Shown: piece after piece, positions 21,817 through 30,140 of the stretch
How the letters are laid out: each line of letters opens with the position of its first letter
Position numbering within the stretch: the first letter of the stretch is position 1
Assembly: GCF_000485595.1 (NCBI RefSeq)
Contig: NW_014577207.1
Span: forward strand, 250,389-280,762
Origin: Priapulus caudatus
Lineage: Eukaryota > Priapulida > Priapulimorpha > Priapulimorphida > Priapulidae
Direction: 5' to 3'
DNA: 30,374 nt
Notes under the pieces: model-generated
Databases searched by the model: none
What the model was told of the DNA's origin: nothing
The model's input: the letters and a program-made list of their open reading frames with translations, nothing else
Translations under genes and position numbers: made by a program

Positions 21817-22712
21817 GAGGACGGACGGAAGGAAAGTCGGACAGCAACCGACCGACGCACAAACAGATAGACGAAGTCAATGATAGAGTGAAAAATGAGG
21901 TGGTAGAGCTCAAGCAACACGACATCATGTCTATGCGAGGAAACACTGAACCTCCTGCTCATGCCCCCCTCCCCGGAGGTGGACGCGCCTGACCTTCAAT
22001 TTTGTGTTCTTGGTGTTTGACACGTTTTAGACATTTGTTTAGATTGGTACTCGGTTTTTAAATTGAAGGTTATTTACTTGTCTATAGCGGTGGTTTTTAT
22101 TCTCTCCTTTGCGCAACACAGCTCATGTAACGAAAGAGATCATGCTCAGTAGAACGCGCCGCGCATACTAGACTAGAGAAATAGATTCGAACTAGATAGA
22201 TGATTGACACGCAGCGCTAACCAACTGAATAAACGTCACCAGTCGCAGACAGTCGATCACAAGTACTAATGTTAGCATGCATATTCATGCTGATGCAAAT
22301 GGATACGTTAGTTCAGTATACATGTGAATGGGTATGAATACATTAGTAATGAATTCCACAACGGGCGGTAACTTGCCCTCTAGCAGAAAGTATATGTATG
22401 CTGCATAAAAATAAGTGTGGGCATTAACAAATATCTAGACGCTTAGGTCAGCACGGGGAGAATAGTTGAGCGTCTATAGAGCGAACTGAGATCAAAGATG
22501 CGAGAGAGTGCAAAATGGTATATGCGAAAGTGCAAGGGAATTGTTGCATTTGTGTAGACACCTTCAACGTTTGAAACCTTTGATGAACTACCAGCTGGCA
22601 ATGGCAGTAACAATACAATGTCTCCTTACAAAACTATGCTCTTGTCGCGTTGTTATCGCTTCACGATCTACAACAAGCGATATTTCAAGTGGTCATCAAA
22701 TGTGGTCAAACC
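21817..22712. other. Intron sequence, no exon recognised
   Basis: Unique-looking apart from the tRNA-like boxes. A plus-strand frame ending at 21992 has a polar, coiled-coil-like end but no supported gene around it. Confidence 0.4.
22183..22230 (-). promoter_or_regulatory. tRNA-like Pol III box pair (possible SINE head)
   Basis: On the minus strand TTCAGTTGGTTAGCGC resembles a tRNA D-arm/A box. AGTTCGAATCT, about 35 bases further on, matches a B box. The T-arm stem pairs at only about three of five positions and I cannot fold a full cloverleaf, so this is a tRNA relic or SINE promoter rather than a tRNA gene. The 3' limit of any SINE body is not seen. Confidence 0.4.
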
Positions 22713-22789
22713 ACAATTCAAAATCATTTGTCCCACAATTTCTGTTGCGCGCACACACGGAAATTGTGAGACAAATGATTTTGAATTGT
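22713..22789. repeat. Hairpin, 30-bp arms
   Basis: 22713-22742 and 22760-22789 are inverted copies with one mismatch, around a 17-base loop. The arms contain the words ATCATTTGTC and GACAAATGAT. Confidence 0.85.
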
Positions 22790-22988
22790 TGTCTAGGAGC
22801 AACCTGTCAAATCACAGCGCCGCCTATCGTCACAGCACACGACGCTCCCTGATTTGATTTTGACATTTCTATGGAGAATCACTGACGGGCTGCAAAAGTG
22901 CTAAGAGCAAATTAAGTGGGAATTGTTGTTTATGAGCGACCTGTCAAATCATAGCGCCGCCTATCGTCACAGCACTCGACGCCCCCTG
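22785..22988 (+). repeat. Dispersed direct duplication of ~68 bp
   Basis: 22785-22852 and 22921-22988 match at most positions (shared words CTGTCAAATCA, AGCGCCGCCTATCGTCACAG). The intervening piece beginning at about 22853 recurs at 23320-23395 next to a doubled CCACCACTCTCCGATTAAA. The stretch is a mosaic of small duplications. Confidence 0.75.
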
Positions 22989-23265
22989 GTGAGACCATGA
23001 CTCTCTACAACAAGCTTAGCGCCCCCTGGTGAGACCATGACTCGCTACATCAAGCTCGTCGTCCTCTGGTGTGACCGCACCACTCTACATCAAGCTTAGC
23101 GCCCTCAGCTCATCGCCCCCTGGTGAGACCATAACTCTCTACATCAAGCTTAGCGCCCCTTGGTGAGACCATAACTCTACATCAAGCTCGCCGCCCCTTG
23201 GTGAGACTGCACCACTCTACATCAAGCTTAGCGCCCCCTGGTGAGACCGCACCACTCTCTTCTGA
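22970..23265 (+). repeat. 40-bp minisatellite with CTCF-like core
   Basis: Seven units each carry GCGCCCCCTGGTGAGACC or a close variant, then a ...CTCTACATCAAGCTTA... spacer. Core starts are near 22981, 23021, 23061, 23115, 23155, 23193 and 23233: six steps, of which four are 40 bp, one is 38 and one is 54. The reverse complement CACCAGGGGGCGC is the classical CTCF core motif. Units 3, 5 and 6 carry a substitution in the C run. Confidence 0.85.
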
Positions 23266-23395
23266 TTCTATATATATGAGCCACCACTCTCCGATTAAAG
23301 AAACTGCTACGAGTAAAGATTTGATTTCGACATTTCCATGGAGAATCAATGACGGGCCACCACTCTCCGATTAAAAGAACTGCTAAGAACAAAGT

Positions 23396-23645
23396 GTGAG
23401 GACCTCTCTTACGCCCTGGTAGAGGAATGCCGCAGAAGAGGAGAAGCAAAAGGCACCCGCGCCACGCACAACACCCGATTTTATAACCGATTTTAAAGCC
23501 CGCGAGTCACATGACTAAAATATAATGTAAACGGGCAAACCGCAGCCTAGCTGAACTGCTTAAATACCGCGCGAAATAAGAACTGAACAGTGCTAGAAAT
23601 ACTACAGTATGACACGCTTAACAAAAATGATGAGAAGAAATAACA
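23396..23645 (-). repeat. Putative 3' LTR and polypurine tract of the BEL/Pao relic
   Basis: Downstream of the pol stop on the minus strand, the purine-rich AAGGTGGGGAG (23646-23656) is followed at once by TGTTATTTC. This is the expected arrangement of a polypurine tract and an LTR starting TG. A TATA-like TTATAAAAT lies within the putative LTR near 23477-23487. The far end is placed at 23396 because the minus strand there reads ...GGTCCTCACA, a CA end. With no 5' LTR to compare, the outer boundary is a guess and no target-site duplication can be tested. Confidence 0.5.
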
Positions 23646-23679
23646 CTCCCCACCTTGAACTATGTTCAACAAAGTAAAC

Positions 23680-24027
23680 TTAGGAAGAGCTTTCCAGTAG
23701 TACGATCTTTGAGATCGGGCGGACGATACGCGTCGCCTTGGTTCTCACTTTGGCTGATCTGACGAGACCGTCTCTGCCTTTATTCACTTCTATCACCAGG
23801 CCAAGCGGCCATAGTCCTCTTGGGGTGTTTTCGTTCACCACCAGCACTAAATCACCTATCTTGATGTTCCTGCTTTGCACAATCCACTTGCTTTTACGCC
23901 GCAGCTCTGGTAGGTATTCTTTCACCCACTTGCGCCAGAACTGATCCGCGAGATGCTGTACGTGACGCCAACGCCTAGGATACATGCCGGTAGATCCGAA
24001 CTTGCCGGGGGGTAACGTAGCGCCATC
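23680..24027 (-). pseudogene. pol: BEL/Pao C-terminal domain (DUF5641-like)
   Basis: The frame resumes directly after the TGA at 24028-24030 with GATLPPGKFGSTGMYPRRW. It continues VQHLADQFWRKWVKEYLP and GDLVLVVNENTPRGLWPLG, and closes with VRPISKIVLLESSS and a TAA stop at 23680-23682. The combination RRW..VQ.LADQFW.RW..EYLP and GDLVLV..ENTPRG.WPLG is diagnostic for the domain after the integrase core in BEL/Pao polyproteins. The domain itself is undamaged; only the upstream stop separates it from the core. The natural stop lies about 30 bases before a purine tract, as expected at the 3' end of the element. Confidence 0.88.
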
Positions 24028-24030
24028 TCA

Positions 24031-25251
24031 TAGCAATAAAAGATGGTTAGGCGTAAGCGCTCTCGAATCACTTACGTCATCGCTGCTCTTGGTGATAGGC
24101 CGACTGTTGATGTTGAGGTTTTCTCCTTCGCAGAATAGCGTCTCCAGCACTCCGTCCGTCAGTCTGTGATTCCCGCGCAGCAAGGCATTGAGCTCCTTCC
24201 TGATGGAACGAATCATACGTTCCCAAATGCCACCCATATGCGATGCATGTGGAGGATTAAAACCCCACACGATATCCTTTCGCGCACAGTGCGAGTAAAT
24301 CATGTCTTTATTTAGTTGGTTCATGCTTCTTGAAAGCTCAGCTTGACCGCCAGTAAAGATCGTCCCGTTGTCAGACCAAACCCTTTCAGGCTGACCTTTT
24401 CTCGACATGCACCTTCTAAATTCGTTAAGGAACGCGTCAGTTTCCAAGCTGTTTAACTTCTCTATGTGCACGGCACGTGTGGTGAGGCATGTGAACACAC
24501 ATCCTTATCTCTTTATCTCTGATCTGCCCAGCTTCACGTAGAAAGGTCCAAAACAATCTAATCCTACGTAAGTAAACGGTGGCTTGCTATGTTCTAGCCT
24601 CTCAGGAGGTAAATCGGCCATCTTCTGTTGACAAGGCGATGCATAAAGCCTTCGGCATGTCAAACACGTTCTGGACACTTTCTTGATGACTGATATCGGC
24701 TTTGTGATCCAAAACTTAGCTCTCACATTCCCCAGTACCCACTCTGTACCTAGGTGAGCTATATCATGTATATCCTTCACGATAAGCATTGCTAATTGGT
24801 GATCGTGAGGAATTATACATGGGTGCTTACATTCTATATCTATGCCTGCATGTTTGAGCCTCCCACCTACACGAAGCAGCCCGTCCGAACCCAGCACAGG
24901 CGTTAGCTTCCTCAGCGAACTCGACCTGTTTAGCGTATCATCTCTCGTGATTTGGGTTAATTCCTTCTCGTAGCGTTGCATCTGCACGTGCTTCACTATA
25001 ATTCGCTCTGCTGAACACATTTCATCAACGCATATGCGATCTTCGTATTCAGCTTGACCTTTGCTTTTTAGCTTATCCTTTAACCTGATCCACCAATACA
25101 GAGCCCTCTTAAGCCTATACCAGCTAGAATAATGATGCATGAGTCTATCTAGCGGGGTTTCTCTCATACTCGGGGTAGCCGTGGGGTTTATCCTTTTCTC
25201 ACAGACTCTTGAGGCAATTAACGACTGGCTTCTTTCGTTTTTTTGCTTCAT
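24031..25251 (-). pseudogene. pol: BEL/Pao integrase: zinc finger and DDE core, broken by a stop
   Basis: The first frame (25251 to 24505) contains an HHCC zinc finger: IHDIAHLGTEW supplies the two His and RTCLTCRR the two Cys, about 30 residues apart. YVGLDCFGPF carries the first catalytic Asp. A TAA stop at 24505-24507 interrupts the frame, which then continues in the same register with FTCLTTRAVHIE, WSDNGTIFTGG (second Asp) and HASHMGGIWERMIRS (catalytic Glu). All three catalytic residues are therefore still encoded, but on either side of a stop. The core ends NHLLLL just before a second in-frame TGA at 24028-24030. The order zinc finger, DDE core, then C-terminal domain is that of BEL/Pao elements. 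Confidence 0.85.
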
Positions 25252-25790
25252 GCTTCACCTCAGGATCATGCGATGATACTTAACTGTCTATCCGTTGTAC
25301 ATTCCACTCAGCTTTATACGTTTTTAACATGCTAACGCCTTCAAACCACTTCCCGGTGTCCAGTCTCCCAGCTGTTTCTTCTCTTGTTATTACATCAGCC
25401 GGATTATCTTCACTCGCAATATAATACCATTGGTCAGGTTCTGTCAGCTGTCAGATTGTACTGATCCTGTTGCCTACGAATACTTGGAACCTCCGTGCTT
25501 CATTCTTAATGTATTTCAAAACCAGTTTACTCTCAGTCCAAAAATATGACTTGGTTATGCAGAGCTCCAACTCACGCCTCAATAGTCAGTCCACCTTCAC
25601 TGATAACACTGCAGCTTGCAGCTCCAAGCGTGGGATCGTAAGTTGTTTTATCGGCGCTACCTTGCCTTTGCTCATTACTAAGGCGGTGTGTAAGCTTCAG
25701 GTCGAGTAGTGTTCCCAGCCATGTTTTCCATTTCCTACTGAGATCTATGGGCACTTCATCATCTCACGATAGCTTCAGTCTCGTGGCTTC
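25252..25790 (-). pseudogene. pol: BEL/Pao connection and RNase H region, frameshifted with an internal deletion
   Basis: Pieces of the RNase H region are readable in more than one minus-strand frame. WKTWLGTLLDLK lies in the frame of the reverse transcriptase. IPRLELQAAVLSVKVD (about 25590-25636) and YIKNEARRFQVFVGNR (about 25470-25520) lie in shifted frames. The segment that should hold the first RNase H catalytic Asp is absent between the WL motif and the IPRLELQ motif, which points to a deletion near 25690. The later catalytic motif reads WTES at 25529-25540, where the family usually has WTDS, so an Asp has become Glu. Together the frameshifts, deletion and substitution make this domain non-functional. 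Confidence 0.75.
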
Positions 25791-26462
25791 CTAGAAGAGG
25801 ATTTTCCCTGTTATCACCATAGGACTAATCAGGTCCAGAGGGTCAAACACTGACGAAATCAGGCTTAACATGCGGCGTCTCGTCACCACGCCGCCTTGAT
25901 TTTCCTTCACTTCAAAAACAAACTCATCGGTCTCAATGTTCCACTTAATCCCTAACGCTTTACTTTCTACACTAGGGCACAAGTCCTTCACTTCATTTGC
26001 TCGATCATTCACCGATATGCTCGCGAGAAGGTCTCGACTGTTCACCACGAACTTCGTTAATCTAAATCCGCCCTTCTGTAGCAGGTCTCGTGTTCCTCTT
26101 ATAATTATTTGGGCTTCAGCTTTCGTTTCGACTGACTTGAGGCAGTCGTCGACGTAGAAAGATCTAGTAACTGTGTCACTTATCACAGGGTCGACATCTC
26201 CATGGTCCTTTACCGTGCGTCGCAAAGCGTATGTCGAACTGCTGGCGCACCATACTCCCCCAAATACGTGTGAGGTCATGCGATAATGGATCACGTCTCC
26301 TGCACCATCACGCCACAAGAACCGTAGGGCATCTCTATCATATGATGGGATCTTGACTTGATGATACATAGCTTCTATGTCGGCCATGATTGCATACGCG
26401 TGCTGTCGAAATCTAAGAATGATATATAGTAAGTAGCTATAACTTATTAACTTATAATACAA
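25791..26462 (-). pseudogene. pol: BEL/Pao reverse transcriptase fragment
   Basis: The open frame includes MADIEAMYHQVKIP, carrying the first catalytic Asp of the palm, and FYVDDCL, the YVDD box with the other two catalytic Asp residues (about residues 29, 106 and 107 of the frame). It continues through the thumb to SSVFDPLDLISPMVITGKIL, a signature of BEL/Pao elements. Residues before RFRQH have no clear retroelement character and may be flanking DNA, so the element is cut there. A stop (TAG, 25791-25793) interrupts the frame right after GKILF. A second stop (TGA, 25764-25766) follows in the same frame, after which DDEVPIDLSRKWKTWL continues the connection region. The active-site motifs are intact, but the protein lacks its fingers and is truncated. 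Confidence 0.85.
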
Positions 26463-27670
26463 CACTCAAATCAGTTCGACAAACATCAGTTATTGCATCA
26501 ACAGTAGCCAGGAAGATTAAACGTCCGATCAGTGCCGCAAACACACACCTATTCACAAACGTTATTGTACAATTAAAATGTGGGGGTTACATTTCAGTTA
26601 CGCCATCATAAATTCATTAAAGCCATCGACAATTCTTATATATTTTACATATAATAATATACATAATTAATATGTAATAATAATAATAATAATATAATTA
26701 ATATGTAATAATAATAATATAATTAATATAAATAATTTTATTCCTTTTTCCATTCCAGGTAGGCCTATACAGCCTACCACAAGCTATGCCCGTCCTAACA
26801 CGCGCAACTACATCACATATTACGCGACAGAGATGCGTTTTCTAATGTCAAAGTTTACTGCGCTATCGTGCGCCACGGAGAATATGCTGACACGCTATAT
26901 ATGAAACTAATTAGTTTGAAAATCTTGCAGTAGAAATTCCTATAGAATGAACGTTGAATTGGCCCATATACAGATTGCATTTTTTTTACAGATATTGATC
27001 GAAGGTAACAATGATATTTCTCGCAGTCACGACAAACCTATAAAACCGCAGCCATTAAATCCTACCGGGTTTCTTCTTTATGTTGTAGTATAAATGAAGA
27101 GGAAGAAAGTTAGATTCATAAAAATTACTTTGAATAGGCCTATACATACATGTTGCTTTTATTATAGATATCGATCGAAAGTAGCGATAATATTTCCATA
27201 AGAGTCACGACAGAGCTATAATACCGTACACATTATTATCTACCGGCGTTCTTCTCAGGCATAAATAACAAGAAGGACTTGTGCGTACGTGCGTGCGTCC
27301 GTGAGTGCGTACATGTGTACGTACGTGCGCGTGTGTGAGCATGTTCGCGCGCGCGTATATTAATTCGAACAAAGCATGTGCCATGAAACATATATCTATG
27401 TTATCCGTAGAGCAGTCCTGCCACACTTCTCACAAGCACGGTTTCTCTCCACCGATGGCCAATGTTATAAAAGAAAGTCTGCATCTGTACGTTTAAATTT
27501 CCTCTAGGACCTTATATAACCTACGACTGTACAACGATATCTCCTGCGGAATACCAAAATAATGTTACGGAGAGATGTCGCTTCAAAAGGTTTACCTGAA
27601 AAACCAACGACATGTGGTATCGAGTGGCATTGATGATCTTAGCTCAGTCGACGCAACTACCTATTGCAAT

Positions 27671-27673
<3 letters not shown>
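26463..27673. other. Intron sequence with TAA repeats and an old duplication
   Basis: TAA/ATAATA repeats at about 26650-26735. A diverged direct duplication pairs 26950-27079 with 27130-27258 (shared words ATCGAA, GTCACGACA, CTACCGG). TGCG-type repeats lie near 27281-27350. No exon recognised. Confidence 0.55.

Positions 27674-27738
<65 letters not shown>
27674..27738. repeat. (TA)n microsatellite
   Basis: About 32 TA units, followed after a short gap by TG/TGCG repeats at about 27775-27852. Confidence 0.96.
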
Positions 27739-27741
<3 letters not shown>

Positions 27742-28172
27742 TGATGAAGATGCAATGAACGGTGATGTTTTTATATGTATGTATGTATATATACATGCGT
27801 GTGTGTGCGTGCGCCCGCACGTGTATGTGTGTGTACGCGTGCGGATGTGTGTAATGCATCGTATATAGGCTAGCGCAGAAAATTCAAGAGTCCTTTTATT
27901 AAACATATATGGTGCAGGTGCTGCTTCTGCATGATGACAGCGTATTACTCCTGAGAACTAATCTAATTTCCTGCAGCACACAACCATACATTCCAACGTT
28001 GCGTGTGGACACACACGCGCGCGCATGCACGCACGAACATATATGCGCTCGCACACACGTTTTGATTAAAATAAATAACCGGGGAATTTACCACGTTTGA
28101 CATTTAGATAGCAACTTGCGATGCGCATTTACGCATTCTCATGCCGAACTGCTGACATCTAATATTGCAACA

Positions 28173-28427
28173 TGTTCTGCTTGCATCTATGACAAATACG
28201 ACATACGCATATACGCTCTCCTTGTCATGACAAATATTGGCGAGTCAACTTCGTTCCGCTTTACAGCTGAAATTCACTGCTTGCGTTCATAATAGTGCTC
28301 CTAAACTCCTATGATGCGCACAACACATACAACAATATTTGTCATAGGAAGAATCTTCCTATGACAAATAGTGTCACAGGAGAGCGTATATGCGTATGCC
28401 GTATTTGTCATAGATGCTAGCAGAACA
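28173..28427. repeat. Foldback repeat with ~49-bp arms and a nested perfect palindrome
   Basis: The left arm at 28173-28221 is the inverted copy of 28379-28427 with about two mismatches in 49 positions, and weaker pairing extends outward. Inside, 28336-28370 is a perfect palindrome of two 17-base arms around a single A (each arm TATTTGTCATAGGAAGA). TGACAAATA-type words recur through the unit. It resembles a foldback or MITE element, but I found no clear target duplication. Confidence 0.6.
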
Positions 28428-28748
28428 GGCTGAATATTGCTATCGTGTTTGACACTGGATGCCGGCAGGGGAATTACACAGCATTTCACGTACATTCACC
28501 ACATTCATCTACATCCAATTGTATGGTGACACTCAAATCGCATTCATAATAATATATTAAGATTAAGATTATTAGATGCTTTTGTATCGTGTCGGTACAC
28601 TCTTCTTCTGCGTTGTCCTTTACTGGCAGTAAAATATTCAACTCGTCTCTATGACGCAAGACCTAATCGCATAACATCAGAGCCATGGCAGTCAAATAAC
28701 GTTAGGACAAAATGTGGGCGGCTAAATGTGCCCACACCCTTTACTTAC

Positions 28749-28887
28749 CTGATAATTATAACAAAGGTGCCACTACTGATGCAGTTGTATATTGCTGCTG
28801 ATATGTACTTGCTTTCGTTGAAGCTAGATGGCGCTTTGCGGATGACATATGACAGTTGAACGCCCCATAGTAAGAATATGCTTCGAC
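28749..28887 (-). CDS. GPR158-like: Receptor exon: TM5 and start of TM6
   Basis: This 139-bp exon encodes 45 full codons. It contains FLLWGVQLSYVIRKAPSSF followed by NESKYISAAIYN and a hydrophobic run ending FVIII. The pattern FLLWGV.L.Y..R..PS.F.E..Y...A..N is the most distinctive stretch of the GPR158/GPR179 family, covering TM5 and the short loop before TM6. Splice sites are excellent: acceptor TTTTATCACATTTTCAG at 28888-28904 and donor CAG|GTAAGT, with the exon ending at 28749. It enters in phase 1, completing a Gly codon with the upstream exon, and exits in phase 2 with AG, which the next exon's G makes into an Arg codon. A small inverted-repeat transposon begins 32 bases upstream of the exon, at 28919. 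I see no disabling change. Confidence 0.9.
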
Positions 28888-28918
28888 CTGAAAATGTGAT
28901 AAAATCCGTTAATTGCTT

Positions 28919-29211
28919 TAACCTGTATGATACAGGCGGTTCCGGTTCCGCTTCACTACACTTCACCGCCTGTACCGCTTGCCTCTTCAGCCCGCATCGC
29001 GAAACACGAAATCGTTGCGCCCAATCAGAGAGCTGTAACGGGCCAATCAGCCAATCAGCGAGCAGGTTTTTGCCTGACGTCATTTCTCCAGTTATTCAAG
29101 TTGCCTGATCGATAACGAGGCTTGCGAAACGCCAGGGTTGAGCTGGCGTACAGGCGGTAGATAGTGTAGTGAAGCGAAACATAGGCCTACCGCCTGTATC
29201 ATACAGGTTAC
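28919..29211. mobile_element. MITE-like DNA transposon with 9-bp target duplication
   Basis: The ends are inverted copies: TAACCTGTATGATACAGG at 28919 is mirrored exactly by the sequence ending at 29210. Pairing continues inward through the blocks CGCTTCACTACAC and ACCGCCTGTAC with small gaps, giving arms of roughly 57-62 bp. The 9-bp word TAATTGCTT flanks both sides (28910-28918 and 29212-29220), with one extra C on the right. This is a plausible target-site duplication of the 9-bp size produced by Mutator-like elements. There is no coding capacity, so it would be non-autonomous. It lies in the intron between two receptor exons. Confidence 0.75.
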
Positions 29212-29424
29212 TAATTGCTTCAGATATTTCGAGTGCCATCCTGGGCAGGATTTTTATGTACTTACCAATCGAAACGTATTTCCTTCATTACTCCTGCTTA
29301 CATGCGTTACGAGATTATAATTTGAACAGATCTGTAAAGTGCCCGTATAAAAAGCCTTCAACTTAAATAAAAAACATAATTGAAAAAAAAGCATACCGTG
29401 AGCTCGCCAGTATAATTATATATA

Positions 29425-29465
29425 TGTGTGTGCGCGTGCGTGCGTGCGTGCGTGCGTGTGTGTGT
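29425..29465. repeat. TG/TGCG microsatellite in the receptor intron
   Basis: TGTGTGCGCGTGCGTGCG-type repeat 76 bp below the donor of the 29541-29764 exon. Read-through of that exon into it explains the His/Thr end of the open frame. Confidence 0.9.
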
Positions 29466-29540
29466 AATGCGGAGTCGGAGTATAGGCTTGGGCAAGCGGA
29501 TTTTCGTGGTAGTCTATGCGCGGCAGGCGGCATGTGGTAC

Positions 29541-29764
29541 CTATGACGGCTGCATGGTCCCACCAGTTGACGGCGCAGCGCTTGTAGCGTAGTCCTAAGC
29601 TTGTTGTAACCTCCACGACGGTCCCATCGGTGCCAGGACCGGCAATTATCCAGATGGCCAGATATATGGAGACTGGCACAAGTATGGGAATCATGATTTT
29701 CACCAACGCTTTGTCGGGGATCTTCACTTTGGCCGCCGAGGTAACGCTGAAGACTTTCACGATT
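29541..29764 (-). CDS. GPR158-like: Receptor exon: end of TM3, intracellular loop 2, TM4 and extracellular loop 2
   Basis: The exon encodes about 74 residues. It opens with IVKVFSVTSAAKVKIPD (end of TM3 into intracellular loop 2), followed by the hydrophobic segment ALVKIMIPILVPVSIYLAIW (TM4). An extracellular loop ends in YKRCAVNWWDHAAVIG; its Cys sits where class C receptors have the loop-2 cysteine that bonds to the top of TM3. Vertebrate GPR158 has the same layout, with a conserved C...WD motif just before TM5. The acceptor is AATTACAACAG at 29765-29775 and the donor is ATAG|GTACCA, ending at 29541 in phase 1. That phase supplies the G completing the first Gly codon of the next exon. The length (224 bp) agrees with entry in phase 2 and exit in phase 1. 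The open frame continuing past the donor into a TG microsatellite is read-through into the intron. The upstream exon is not in the window. Confidence 0.85.
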
Positions 29765-30140
29765 CTGTTGTAATTAAGCATTCTTATCATTGATATAACT
29801 AGCATTAACATATGCAACAGCTTATTTCATCGTGCACTTGTCATTCGGGTCAATGCATACATACATGCAAATAATTTCACAGTAAATTTCAGATATTGGG
29901 TCATGGCAAGAAGGTAGGTACATAACGACGGCGAATTAAGTGGAACACAGCAGCAGATATGTTAAATCAATTACGCGGCGTCTATCTAAGAAGAGTGGAG
30001 GCGATTTAACACGCTCATACCTTTACTATATTCTCTACTGATTCTCGTGTTATCGCATGTTATCGCACAAGAGACGAATCTTTTCGTAGGCTTATACATG
30101 GTTATATTTCCATACAGATATGAACCGTGATATACATATA
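29765..30140 (-). other. Intron upstream of the TM4 exon
   Basis: No further receptor exon is seen up to the pentanucleotide array; the preceding exon lies outside the window. Confidence 0.5.

Larger units (their letters stand above)
23396..26462 (-). mobile_element. BEL/Pao LTR retrotransposon relic, 5'-truncated
   Basis: Read on the minus strand the relic contains, in order, reverse transcriptase from its first catalytic motif, RNase H, integrase zinc finger, integrase core and the C-terminal domain typical of BEL/Pao (DUF5641-like). A purine tract and a putative 3' LTR follow. Gag, protease and the front of reverse transcriptase are missing: recognisable similarity begins near 26462 and no second LTR is seen. 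The polyprotein frame carries in-frame stops at 25791-25793, 25764-25766, 24505-24507 and 24028-24030, plus frameshifts and an internal deletion in RNase H, so it cannot be active. It lies in the large intron of the receptor gene, in the same orientation as that gene. Confidence 0.88.
11202..29764 (-). other. GPR158-like: Gene span: GPR158/GPR179-like class C receptor, 5' end outside window
   Basis: Five minus-strand exons are proposed: 29541-29764, 28749-28887, 15011-14906, 12272-11980 and 11432-11202. The first three encode the stretch from the end of TM3 to the end of TM7 of a class C receptor. Their order, strand and splice phases agree: phase 1 joins the first to the second, phase 2 joins the second to the third. 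The family (GPR158, GPR179) are orphan or glycine-binding plasma-membrane receptors that scaffold RGS proteins; that role is known for vertebrate members and only inferred here. The extracellular Cache domain, TM1 and TM2 are not seen and should lie beyond 30374. Introns are 653 bp, 13.7 kb, about 2.6 kb and 547 bp, and the second is packed with repeats. The last two exons are assigned from position, open frame and splice phase, not from homology. Confidence 0.75.

Noticed and set aside
21866-21992. Possible plus-strand terminal exon with a coiled-coil-like end
   Set aside because: An acceptor-like CAG precedes it and the frame ends properly, but it continues from a CA microsatellite and has no partner exon or homology.
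22183-22260. Functional tRNA gene
   Set aside because: T-arm and acceptor pairing are too poor for a cloverleaf; only the promoter-like boxes are kept.
22508-22857. Plus-strand open frames of 114 and 79 residues
   Set aside because: They run through a hairpin and duplicated segments, overlap each other in different frames and resemble no protein.
29416-29540. Extension of the receptor reading frame past 29541
   Set aside because: The frame stays open by chance into a TG microsatellite; a donor in the correct phase sits at 29541 and the next exon continues the homology.
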